Source: Xylanibacter muris
Lineage (GTDB): Bacteria > Bacteroidota > Bacteroidia > Bacteroidales > Bacteroidaceae
DNA: 64,000 nt
NCBI RefSeq assembly: GCF_013166605.1
Contig: NZ_JABKKF010000001.1
Location: 124,001 to 188,000, forward strand
Direction: 5' to 3'
A program made the translations under genes and the position numbers. Of this stretch, positions 27,457-35,803 are shown one piece after another. Position 1 is the first letter of the stretch; every line of letters starts with the position of its first letter. The notes under the pieces were generated by a model that was not told the DNA's origin, searched no databases, and saw only the letters and a list, made by a program, of their open reading frames with translations.

Positions 27457-28866
27457 ATGAAAAGATATTCAAGGATATTAAAAATATTTGCTGCCAGGAT
27501 GAGGCGTTTTCTTATTATGGCAGCCTTGAGAGTGAATTTAGAGAATATATTGTCGTTAGGATACAAGTCAGACATGCCTCAGAAACAACTTGCTGTCGGG
27601 TATGCCTTATATGCCGCTCTCGGTGCATTCTTGTTATCACTGCCATTTGCATCTGTTAGTGGCATAAGCATAGTAGACCATCTTTTTAATGCCATGTCGG
27701 CATTGTCAACCACAGGCCTTACTTCCGTTGACGTATCGGTAAATTATACTTTTGCCGGACAAATGATAATCCTGTTATTGATACAAATAGGCGGATTGGG
27801 TTATATGACACTGTCGTCATTTATAATGCTTGGCATAACCCGTCATCTCGGTTCTGCGAAGAATAATATATTTACCTCTCAATTCTCGTTACCCGATTCG
27901 ATGTGCGGACAGAGCATGGTGCGTAACATCGTAAAGTTTACATTTTTCTTTGAAGCCTTAGGAATTGTTTTGCTTTATCCATATTTTTTGTTTCATGACG
28001 TTGAAAGCCCTTTATGGTCTGCTGTGTTTCATACTATATCGGCATTCTGTACAGCAGGGTTCAGCATATATACCGACAATCTTATGCGGTTCAGGGATGA
28101 TATATATGTAAATATTGTGATTATGATGTTATGCTATATGGGTGCAATGGGATTTATAATGATGACTGATATAGTGAAAAAGTTCCGGGACCGCAGGTAC
28201 AGGATAACATTTACTACAAAAATTATTATACGTATAACATGTGCTCTTTCGATGATAAGCACTCTGCATCTTTATTATTGCGAGCCTTCCCTGCAGCAAT
28301 ATGAATGGGGAAAAAGATTCATGATAGCCATGTTCCACTCTGTATCGGCAATGACTACTGCCGGATATAATACGGTAGATCTTTCTCATTTGGTGCCCAT
28401 ATCCATGTTTGTAATGTCTTTTACTATGTATATAGGTGCTTCACCGTCAGGCACGGGCGGGGGATTGAAGTCTACCACTCTTTCTGCCATATATGCCTAT
28501 ACCAAAAACAAACTTGGCTATCGTGGTGACATATCATTGATGAATAATCTTATTCCGTCATACCGTGTTGAAACAGCGCTTACAACTTTTGTCTTATATA
28601 CATTCGTGTTGTTTTCAGGCATATACCTTATAACAATGTTTGAGCCTGACAGTGCGGATATAATGAAAATAGTTTTCGAGGCGTCATCGGCACTCGCCAC
28701 CACAGGCCTTACTTCTGGTATTCTTACAATGATAACTGTAGAAAGTAAGATAATACTTATTCTCTTGATGTTTATAGGGCGTGTAGGTGTGATTTCGCTT
28801 GGCAATGCCCTGTTAATCCGTTCTCATGAACAGAAACGCATGATGAATGATGATTTAGCCGTGTAG
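27457..28866 (+). CDS. TrkH/KtrB family potassium transporter
   Basis: 469-aa membrane subunit for K+ (or Na+-coupled K+) uptake. Four pore loops with filter-like Gly are visible: MSALSTTGLTSVDV, SAFCTAGFSIYT, SAMTTAGYNTVDL and SALATTGLTSGIL, each between TM helices, the M1-P-M2 fourfold pattern of this superfamily; GASPSGTGGGLKSTT lies before the last repeat. No TrkA/KtrA-type regulatory subunit gene is adjacent, so it must be encoded elsewhere. The stop codon is directly followed by a C-type repeat. The N-terminal 35 residues are basic and poorly family-like; a later start is possible. Confidence 0.9.
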   Translation: MKRYSRILKIFAARMRRFLIMAALRVNLENILSLGYKSDMPQKQLAVGYALYAALGAFLLSLPFASVSGISIVDHLFNAMSALSTTGLTSVDVSVNYTFAGQMIILLLIQIGGLGYMTLSSFIMLGITRHLGSAKNNIFTSQFSLPDSMCGQSMVRNIVKFTFFFEALGIVLLYPYFLFHDVESPLWSAVFHTISAFCTAGFSIYTDNLMRFRDDIYVNIVIMMLCYMGAMGFIMMTDIVKKFRDRRYRITFTTKIIIRITCALSMISTLHLYYCEPSLQQYEWGKRFMIAMFHSVSAMTTAGYNTVDLSHLVPISMFVMSFTMYIGASPSGTGGGLKSTTLSAIYAYTKNKLGYRGDISLMNNLIPSYRVETALTTFVLYTFVLFSGIYLITMFEPDSADIMKIVFEASSALATTGLTSGILTMITVESKIILILLMFIGRVGVISLGNALLIRSHEQKRMMNDDLAV

Positions 28867-29055
28867 AAGATCCCCTCCGACTCCCCAAAAAAAAGAAGCC
28901 CCTCCGACTCCCCAAAGGGGAGAGAAAGGGAGTGTGGGGAAACGTTGGGTGTATAACCACAAGTAGGGACATCGCTTTGCGATGTGTACAATGTTTAGTC
29001 GTACGTTAATGCCAATGATTATGACATGTGCCAAAGACATGTCCTTATATGTCGT
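28867..29055. repeat. C-type repeat plus A-B composite, copy 2 (inverted)
   Basis: C-type units (CCCCTCCGACTCCCC twice, with CCAAAGGGGAG) begin 1 nt after the transporter stop; the inverted B-A composite spans about 28961-29055, ending 9 nt before the beta-lactamase stop. Confidence 0.75.
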
Positions 29056-29063
29056 AACCAAAA

Positions 29064-29978
29064 CTATTCTGCGTGTTTATTCAAATACAAGTATGTGATT
29101 TCGGATATGTCTGCTATTATTTGTTCTGTCTCTTCCATGCTGTACTGTGACGATTCTATGAATACTGCTATGGCGTAATGGCTTCCGTCGGGCAGTGATA
29201 TGAATCCCACATCATTGATGCCCTGCGGGTATCCTTCGGGAGAATCAAAACCGGTGCCTGTCTTATGGCCTATGACTGCATTTGAGTGCATCAATGGTTT
29301 TGGCAGACGATTTTGTCCTGTTCGACATGTGTTAAGAGTATGAATAAGAAAATCCTGATAAGGCTTTTGATAAATATTCTCTGTGAAAAGCTTATTTATA
29401 AGTATTGCCGCTGACAGCGGATGATTCCAGTTTTCATTACACGCCCCATGCCTTGCAAACATTTCGCGTTCGTTTGCCTTTATGGCAAAGTTCTTTATTC
29501 CTATATTCCTGATGTGGCTTTCCGTTTCCTTTATACCTGTTATGCGGTCGAAGAGAATGTCACATGCGTTGTTGTCGCTGTTCTGCAATGAATATCTCAA
29601 AAGTTCCGATACGGCCAGCTTCAGCTTCTTTTCTGTATGCGTGTCGCGCATCGGACTGTATGTCTTCTGATGCAGCTCTTTTCTGTTTATTACAATTACG
29701 GTGTCAATTGGCGTTCCGTTTTTCTGAAGCGCGTCTGTCACAGCCATAGCCTGATACAGTTTCATCACACTGTTCATAGGATACGGGTAATCATTATTTA
29801 TACATACGGTGTCGCTGTTTTCCATAATTACGGCTATGCCTATTCTTGCATTACATTTTCTCACGTATGTTTCCAGTTCCTTTTCAAGCGTAGTGTTACC
29901 GGCATAGGTTGTTGTTGCCGTTATTGCCATTGTCATAGCGCACAGCAATGCCTTTATAGAGAAAGCTTGTCTTTTCAT
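29064..29978 (-). CDS. Class A beta-lactamase, subclass A2-like (CfxA/CblA/CepA type)
   Basis: 304 aa, with signal peptide (KALLCAMTMAITATTTYA). Serine beta-lactamase motifs are complete: S70-V-M-K73, SDN (in QNSDNNACD), a Glu in the omega-loop region (ANEREMFARHG) and GHKTGTG. The SVMK and SDN contexts and length resemble Bacteroidales chromosomal subclass A2 enzymes, which hydrolyse cephalosporins and penicillins in the periplasm. No mobilisation genes flank it; repeats on both sides are short and non-autonomous. The substrate range cannot be read from sequence alone. Confidence 0.9.
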   Translation of the reverse strand: MKRQAFSIKALLCAMTMAITATTTYAGNTTLEKELETYVRKCNARIGIAVIMENSDTVCINNDYPYPMNSVMKLYQAMAVTDALQKNGTPIDTVIVINRKELHQKTYSPMRDTHTEKKLKLAVSELLRYSLQNSDNNACDILFDRITGIKETESHIRNIGIKNFAIKANEREMFARHGACNENWNHPLSAAILINKLFTENIYQKPYQDFLIHTLNTCRTGQNRLPKPLMHSNAVIGHKTGTGFDSPEGYPQGINDVGFISLPDGSHYAIAVFIESSQYSMEETEQIIADISEITYLYLNKHAE

Positions 29979-30022
29979 ATATGGTATTATTCAGGATTTT
30001 TACATTGTTATACACACTATCT

Positions 30023-30050
30023 GGACGTGCTCAAGGCACGTCCAGATATG
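30023..30050. repeat. Solo A-type hairpin
   Basis: GGACGTGCTCAAGGCACGTCC, a variant of hairpin A without its B partner, between the beta-lactamase start and the ispG stop; it could act as a terminator for ispG. Confidence 0.6.
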
Positions 30051-30108
30051 AGTATGTATGAACACAGAAATAATATTGCTTTATATCTGAATATATACGA
30101 AACATGTA

Positions 30109-31986
30109 TTATTGTTTCATATCGGAATTTACAAGTTCAAGCAGCCTGTCTACAGCTTCCTCTTCCGGAATGTTCTTTGCCACACATTCCTTTTTACGAT
30201 AGAGTGATATTTTTCCTCTTCCTGCTCCGACATAACCATAGTCTGCATCGGCCATTTCTCCGGGTCCGTTAACGATACATCCCATGATGGCGATTTTCAG
30301 ACCCTTCATGTCTTTCGTGGCTTCCTTTATTCGTGCTATTGTTGTGCGCAGGTCGTAAAGAGTGCGCCCGCATCCCGGACAGCTTATATATTCTGTCTTT
30401 GTCGTGCGCAGACGTGCTGCCTGAAGAATGCCGAAAGCCGTATCTTCTATTATTTCCGGACATATATCCCCGTTGTTCATCAGCCATATACCGTCACACA
30501 GTCCGTCAAACATAAGCGCTCCCATGTCTGCAGAGGCTTCGAGCTGGAATTTCTCCTTATCGGCAGCGTTGTGGGCATACATGCCGCAAAATACAACGGG
30601 ATTGCTTACACCGGCATTCATCATCTCATGAACGAGCGCGCGCTGCTCTCCGAGACGGTTGCGGTGGTTGCTTATGCAGACAGCCACGATGTCAGGATTG
30701 TGGCGCATACATGCGGCATATTCTTCCACGGACACTCCGTATTGCAGCACAAGAAACTTCATGTCAGCCTTTATCTGGCTTATGAACGGTATGGAATTAT
30801 GGGGGAATATAGGGTATATGTTCAGATGCGGATGAAGTTTTTTCTGTTCCTTATATACCTGAAAGTCGACGATAAATGAGCTTTGCGATACACCGATGCC
30901 TTCCGGTATGCTGTTTCCCGCATAGATATAGTCGGCTTTTGACTGCATTATATCCTCTATGCCGTCTTCTTTGCAGTCTGCGGTTCTTATGCTGCTTATG
31001 ACCACGGGAGGGTTTTCTCCTCCGATATTTCCAATGGCAACGGTTCTTCGGCGTTCCGGGTGAAGATAGTTGAACCCCTTAGCCTCAGTGGCAGGAATGG
31101 GAAGATGTCCTGCGCGTTGTGATATATATTCGGTAAGATAGCGTGCAACAGGAATTTCTTTCTCGGGCTCTTCCGACAGAGATACACGTATAGTGTCACC
31201 AATGCCGTCGGCAAGCAATGCTCCGATGCCGACAGCGCTTTTTATTCGGCCGTCTTCGCCTTCGCCCGCTTCAGTCACTCCGAGATGCAGCGGATAGTGC
31301 ATGTCCTCTTCCTCCATCCTGCTTACGAGAAGGCGTACCGACAATACCATAACGACGGTATTGCTTGCTTTTATGGATATGACAACGTTATGAAAATCCT
31401 CACGTTTGCATATACGGAGAAACTCCATACAGCTTTCCACTATTCCCTCCGGAGTGTCGCCATAGCGCGACATGATCCTGTCGGAGAGCGATCCGTGGTT
31501 TACTCCGATGCGTATCGCCGTATTGTTCATGCGGCATATATTAAGGAAAGGAACAAAACGTTCCTCTATCTTCCTCAGTTCACCGGCATATTCGCTGTTT
31601 GTATATTCAATACTTTTGAACGTGCGTGCCGGGTCTACATAGTTGCCGGGATTGATCCTTACCTTTTCCGCATAGAGGGCGGCCACTTCTGCTACGTGAG
31701 GATTGAAATGCACGTCCGCGACGATTGGGGCCATATATCCGTCGGCTCTGAGCATGGCGTTTATATTCTTAAGGTTCTCTGCCTCTCTTACGCCTTGTGT
31801 GGTAAGTCTCACATATTCTCCTCCGGCGTCTATGATACGTTCCGATTGTGCCACAGATGCTTCCGTATCGTTGGTGGATGTTGTGGTCATCGACTGTATG
31901 CGTATGGGATTGTTTCCTCCCAACGGTGTGCCGCCTACGTTTACTTCAGACGACTCACGGCGTTTGTAATTAAACAAGTCGGTCAT
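30109..31986 (-). CDS. ispG: 4-hydroxy-3-methylbut-2-en-1-yl diphosphate synthase
   Basis: Penultimate step of the MEP isoprenoid pathway, converting MEcPP to HMBPP with a 4Fe-4S cluster. 625 aa, the long form with a large central insertion found in Bacteroidota, chlamydiae and plants, compared with about 370 aa in E. coli. The TIM-barrel start (GNNPIRIQSMTTTSTND) and EAENLKNINAMLR-type region are clear; cluster Cys lie in SCPGCGRTLYDL and MGCIVNGPGEMADADYGYVG. The start overlaps the purE stop by 1 nt (TGATG), so translation is likely coupled. Confidence 0.95.
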   Translation of the reverse strand: MTDLFNYKRRESSEVNVGGTPLGGNNPIRIQSMTTTSTNDTEASVAQSERIIDAGGEYVRLTTQGVREAENLKNINAMLRADGYMAPIVADVHFNPHVAEVAALYAEKVRINPGNYVDPARTFKSIEYTNSEYAGELRKIEERFVPFLNICRMNNTAIRIGVNHGSLSDRIMSRYGDTPEGIVESCMEFLRICKREDFHNVVISIKASNTVVMVLSVRLLVSRMEEEDMHYPLHLGVTEAGEGEDGRIKSAVGIGALLADGIGDTIRVSLSEEPEKEIPVARYLTEYISQRAGHLPIPATEAKGFNYLHPERRRTVAIGNIGGENPPVVISSIRTADCKEDGIEDIMQSKADYIYAGNSIPEGIGVSQSSFIVDFQVYKEQKKLHPHLNIYPIFPHNSIPFISQIKADMKFLVLQYGVSVEEYAACMRHNPDIVAVCISNHRNRLGEQRALVHEMMNAGVSNPVVFCGMYAHNAADKEKFQLEASADMGALMFDGLCDGIWLMNNGDICPEIIEDTAFGILQAARLRTTKTEYISCPGCGRTLYDLRTTIARIKEATKDMKGLKIAIMGCIVNGPGEMADADYGYVGAGRGKISLYRKKECVAKNIPEEEAVDRLLELVNSDMKQ

Positions 31987-32492
31987 CAGTTTGTCTTGAA
32001 GTTATACTTCACTTCAGCCAGGTCTTTGTTGGCCTTCTCTATCTTTGCCCTCAGTCCGTTTTTGTATGATGCAAGACGTGTTGCAAGCTCTTTGTCGGAA
32101 AGGGCCAGCATTTCTACAGCGAGTATGGCTGCATTTTGTGCACCGTTGACGCCTACTGTTGCCACAGGTATTCCCGGAGGCATCTGTATTATGCTGAGCA
32201 TGGCATCCAGTCCGTCGAGCATACCTTTGATAGGAACACCGATTACGGGCAGGACGGTTGAGGCTGCAATGACTCCTGGGAGCGCGGCGGCCATGCCTGC
32301 TCCGGCTATTATTACTTTTATGCCGCGTTCCTGTGCACCGTGGGCAAATTCTTCGACGGCATCCGGTGTACGGTGTGCGGAAAGTGCGTTGACTTCGAAC
32401 GGAACCTGCATTTCATCAAGAAACTTGCAGGCTTTTTCCATAACAGGCAGATCACTTGTGCTGCCCATAATAATACTTACTGAAGGATTCAT
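31986..32492 (-). CDS. purE: N5-carboxyaminoimidazole ribonucleotide mutase
   Basis: Converts N5-CAIR to CAIR in purine synthesis. 168 aa; class I signatures IIMGSTSDLPVMEKA, ALSAHRTPDAVEEF (catalytic His) and IAGAGMAAALPGVIAA, plus MPPGIPVATVGVNGAQNAAILA, are present. A purK partner is not in the window. The pairing with ispG is, from memory, common in Bacteroidales. The upstream flank is occupied by repeats rather than another gene. Confidence 0.96.
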   Translation of the reverse strand: MNPSVSIIMGSTSDLPVMEKACKFLDEMQVPFEVNALSAHRTPDAVEEFAHGAQERGIKVIIAGAGMAAALPGVIAASTVLPVIGVPIKGMLDGLDAMLSIIQMPPGIPVATVGVNGAQNAAILAVEMLALSDKELATRLASYKNGLRAKIEKANKDLAEVKYNFKTN

Positions 32493-32543
32493 AATAATTT
32501 TATTTTGTTATTGTTTTAATATTCATTTTATTACATTCCAGAG

Positions 32544-32720
32544 TAGGGACGTGCCTTTGGCACGTGTCATGCGTATTGTCATTAACGTATGCCTGAACTG
32601 ACATTGTACACATCGCAAAGCGATGTCCCTACTTGTGGTTGAGTTTTTTTATTTGTATATACATCCAATGTTTCCCTACATGCTCCCTTTCTATCCCCTT
32701 TGGGGAGTCGGAGGGGCTCT
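32544..32720. repeat. A-B composite copy 3 plus C-type repeat
   Basis: A-B composite at 32544-32635 and C-type unit at about 32690-32720, which ends immediately before the PAP2 stop codon (32721-32723). Confidence 0.8.
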
Positions 32721-33338
32721 TTACATTAATAAAATGCCGGCAGCCGATACCGAAAATCCTATACAGAACCCCACAACCACTTGCGACAGGGAGTGCTGGC
32801 GCAATATCATGCGGCTTGTTCCCAATATTCCTGCAAGAAGGAATATTATGCACAGCCACCATAAAGGGTTGAAATCGAATATTTCCGCAAAGGCGATAAG
32901 CGCTCCTCCCGTTCCTCCTACAGCTGCCGTGTGGGTGCTGATTTTCCACCATGCGTTTATGACGGCACATATTATCTGAACCAACAGGGCAGCGATGAGA
33001 ATGCTGCCTATGAAATGGGGAATATGCAGTGATTCCATGAAATATATGCATGTGATATAGCATGTTATGGATATTACGTATGGAACCATACGTCTCTCTT
33101 TCTGTCCGAGTTCTATCCGTGTCCATCCCTGATGACGTCGATAGAGACGTATAAGGAATGTTGGAATGAGGATGGTGAAAAGATATACGATGGTGAGCAC
33201 AAATATCTTATAGGTGAAAGGCAACATGCTCAGATAACTTAGGAAGAAGAGTGTCGTCAGTCCGAGAATGGGCAGATAGAACGGTGTGAAGATACCGCTT
33301 ATGATTTTTGCAACCCATATAATATTTCTTAATCCCAT
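32721..33338 (-). CDS. PAP2 family membrane phosphatase
   Basis: 205 aa with about six TM helices. Motifs are placed as in lipid phosphatases: RRMVPY near residue 80, WWKISTHTAAVGG (S-T-H in place of PSGH) and SRMILRQHSLSQVVVG (Arg and the catalytic His of SRxxxxxH). A likely role is dephosphorylation of a lipid or undecaprenyl diphosphate at the membrane, as inferred from the family. It lies downstream of rpoN on the same strand, with a 46-nt gap. Confidence 0.8.
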   Translation of the reverse strand: MGLRNIIWVAKIISGIFTPFYLPILGLTTLFFLSYLSMLPFTYKIFVLTIVYLFTILIPTFLIRLYRRHQGWTRIELGQKERRMVPYVISITCYITCIYFMESLHIPHFIGSILIAALLVQIICAVINAWWKISTHTAAVGGTGGALIAFAEIFDFNPLWWLCIIFLLAGILGTSRMILRQHSLSQVVVGFCIGFSVSAAGILLM

Positions 33339-33384
33339 TGCAATTATTATATCGTTGGTTATAATATTTAGAAGCTGTATGGTG

Positions 33385-34899
33385 TCAGCGTCTGAGGCGT
33401 GCTATAGGTATTCCCAATTGTTCGCGGTATTTGGCTACGGTACGCCTTGCTATAGGAAATCCCTTATCTGTAAGCAGTGTCTTTATAGCATCGTCAGACA
33501 AAGGATGTTTCTTGTCTTCAGAATCTACGATGTCACGCAAGGCAGTCTTTATCTGTCTTGTGGAGAGCTCCTCACCCTTGTCTGTAACATAGCTGTCGGA
33601 AAAGAAGAATCTCAGTGGAAACATTCCCCATCTTGTGAGAGCATACTTGTTGTTGCTCACCCTTGATACGGTGCTTATGGCAAGTCCTGTCTTGTCGGCA
33701 ATGTCTTTCAGGTTCATAGGTTTCAATGAAGCTTCGTCACCGTCCTCGAAGAAACGGTGTTGCCAGTTTATTATCGCCTGCATGGTTATGGTGAGCGTAT
33801 TGCGGCGTTTTTTCAGAGCCTCTATGAAATTTTGTGCCGATGCCACTTTGTTTCGTGTGTATAGCAGAGCCTCTTTCACCTGTTTGCTCATGTTCCTGCT
33901 GTTGGTTTTGTATTCGTTCATTGTGTCGATGAACGATTGCGACACATGAAGCTCGGGAAGGTCTCCGCTGTTTATTGTGAATGTTATTGTTCCGTCATCA
34001 TGAGTGTCTATGGTAAAGTCAGGAGTTATTTGCTGCATGTTTTTTCCTGTCACCTCTCCCATCGCCGCTCCCGGTTTTGGATTCAGCCTGCACAGCTCCC
34101 GGTTAAGAGTCTCGGCCTGGAGGTCGGTCAGACGCAGTCCTGATTTAATCTTGTCCCAGTGTTTTTTTGTGAACTCGTCGAAGTAGTCTCTTATCACATT
34201 TTCCATCAGTTCTTTCAGCCGTGAGTTTTCCTTGCGGCCTATCTGTATAAGCAGACATTCCTGAAGAGAACGTGCGCCAATGCCTGCCGGATCGAAATCC
34301 TGAAGTATTTTCAACACATGTTCAAGCTCTTTCGTGCCGGTGTCAATGTTGTGATATATGGCAAGCTCATCGGATATGCTGTCGAGCGGTTTTCTCAGCA
34401 GACCGTCATCATCGAGCGAACCGATGATGTATTCCATTATTTCTTTCTGCCTGTCGGTAAGCTCGGTCTCACCCATTTGTTCTTTCAGTGAGTCGTAGAA
34501 TGAAACGTCATCACCGTATATTATCTCATTATGCTCTTCGGGCGACATGTTGTTTCCACCGTGATAGACAGGCAGGTCCTCGTCGTCGCGTCCTATGCTG
34601 TTCAGGGCGTCGTCAAGGGCAGACTGGCGTTCCTCCCTTTCGTTCACGGTAGTAAAATCCTCGTCAGAATCTTCTGCGGAGTGTCTGTCGCTGAAATAGT
34701 CATCTGTTTCGTTGTAACTGTCGGGGTTGGCTGTTTCCTCAAGTGCCGGATTGTCATCCATTATAGTGTTTAAATAGTCTGTAAGCTGTGTTACAGGCAG
34801 TTCCACCAGCTTGGCGTGCATCATTTGCAGCTGTGTCGCGCTTTGTGTCTGTCTAAGTGCCTGTTCCTGTGTCTGTTCCTGAATCTGACCTTGAGACAT
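33385..34899 (-). CDS. rpoN: RNA polymerase sigma-54 factor
   Basis: 504-aa alternative sigma factor needing an AAA+ enhancer-binding protein for open-complex formation. The Gln-rich region I (QIQEQTQEQALRQTQSATQL), an acidic region II with many Asp/Glu (around SDEDFTTVNEREE), the core-binding domain (FDPAGIGARSLQECLLIQI) and the C-terminal RpoN box ARRTVAKYREQLGIP are present. No enhancer-binding protein is encoded in the window, and no -24/-12 promoter was searched for systematically. Confidence 0.97.
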   Translation of the reverse strand: MSQGQIQEQTQEQALRQTQSATQLQMMHAKLVELPVTQLTDYLNTIMDDNPALEETANPDSYNETDDYFSDRHSAEDSDEDFTTVNEREERQSALDDALNSIGRDDEDLPVYHGGNNMSPEEHNEIIYGDDVSFYDSLKEQMGETELTDRQKEIMEYIIGSLDDDGLLRKPLDSISDELAIYHNIDTGTKELEHVLKILQDFDPAGIGARSLQECLLIQIGRKENSRLKELMENVIRDYFDEFTKKHWDKIKSGLRLTDLQAETLNRELCRLNPKPGAAMGEVTGKNMQQITPDFTIDTHDDGTITFTINSGDLPELHVSQSFIDTMNEYKTNSRNMSKQVKEALLYTRNKVASAQNFIEALKKRRNTLTITMQAIINWQHRFFEDGDEASLKPMNLKDIADKTGLAISTVSRVSNNKYALTRWGMFPLRFFFSDSYVTDKGEELSTRQIKTALRDIVDSEDKKHPLSDDAIKTLLTDKGFPIARRTVAKYREQLGIPIARLRR

Positions 34900-34959
34900 A
34901 AATGATATGGTGTATAATTAATAAAATGATTTATGATGTTTTGTTTCAGAAGCGTTGTC

Positions 34960-35610
34960 TCAGTTTCTGAAATATTCCTTGAGCTCTTGTGCATATTCGG
35001 TGAGACTTTCGATGCTGCCGTTGCCATAGCGTTGCCATACTTCATGACACGGATATGACAAGGGGTCCGATATGCTGTCTTTATGTGTGATATACGGGTC
35101 GCAATGCCGGAATATGCGCATTATCTCCGTCACTCTTGTTGCACTTATGCCTATAAGTTTCGACAGTTCTTTTATTTCCGGTGTTTCCGGAACCATGGTT
35201 ATCGGTGTCAGTCTGAAATAAAGGTCCAGAATGATTATGAGCATTACCGGTGTTACGTTATCATCGCCTTCCACATGACGGAAATCTTTTTCAAATGTCT
35301 CATTGACGTCAACACCGCAGTAAAACTCTTCCGCCATTCCGAATCCGTTCATTTCACGAAGCATTCTGATGGCTCTCGACAAGCGTTTCGGATTATTGAC
35401 GTATGTGTTCCATATACGTTCTACACGCGGAGTTTCAAGATTGGCAATGACACGCATTTTGGAATGAAGAATCTGAGGATGAATATGCAGCTCAATGCCT
35501 AAATCCACCAAAGGTCTGCTGTATATGGCTTTCAGTCCTGCAGGCTTGCGCAGATATAACTGAAGCAACATAAGCCAGTAATCATCCGACCAATTTGTCT
35601 GTCTTGCCAT
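34960..35610 (-). CDS. Conserved Bacteroidales protein of unknown function
   Basis: 216 aa, soluble, helical, no signal peptide. It starts MARQTNWSDDYWLMLLQLYLRK, followed by YSRPLVDLGIELHIHPQILHSKM and a second block TPEIKELSKLIGISATRVTEIMRIFRHCDPY that looks like a helix-turn-helix or ROQ-like DNA/RNA-binding stretch. Located 60 nt upstream of rpoN on the same strand; a regulatory partnership is possible but not shown. I recall homologues only from Bacteroidales; function unassigned. Confidence 0.7.
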   Translation of the reverse strand: MARQTNWSDDYWLMLLQLYLRKPAGLKAIYSRPLVDLGIELHIHPQILHSKMRVIANLETPRVERIWNTYVNNPKRLSRAIRMLREMNGFGMAEEFYCGVDVNETFEKDFRHVEGDDNVTPVMLIIILDLYFRLTPITMVPETPEIKELSKLIGISATRVTEIMRIFRHCDPYITHKDSISDPLSYPCHEVWQRYGNGSIESLTEYAQELKEYFRN

Positions 35611-35639
35611 GATATTAATAAAATATATACGTAATCCAG

Positions 35640-35670
35640 TTGCAAAAATACTATTTATTTTCTATATTTG
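35640..35670 (+). promoter_or_regulatory. Promoter of the histidine phosphatase gene
   Basis: TTG at 35640-35642, 20-nt spacer, TAtaTTTG at 35663-35670, then CATC. The predicted start at about 35677 leaves a 127-nt leader before the ATG at 35804. Confidence 0.7.
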
Positions 35671-35803
35671 CATCCAAAAGCGACAATTATTTTGTATGAG
35701 CCATACGAATGGCCGATAAGCAATATGTCCGGTGTCCGGATTATGTTGCAGTCTGAAAAGGCTTTACAGGAAAGAAAACTTATCACAAATAAAATACAGC
35801 AAG

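Noticed and set aside
28772-29061. Small minus-strand frames near the TrkH-type gene stop
   Set aside because: They are translations of C-type and A-B repeats.
31285-32601. 438-codon open frame on + strand
   Set aside because: It lies antisense to ispG and purE, whose motifs are complete; its translation is Cys/Tyr-rich with no domain. A shadow of biased codon use.
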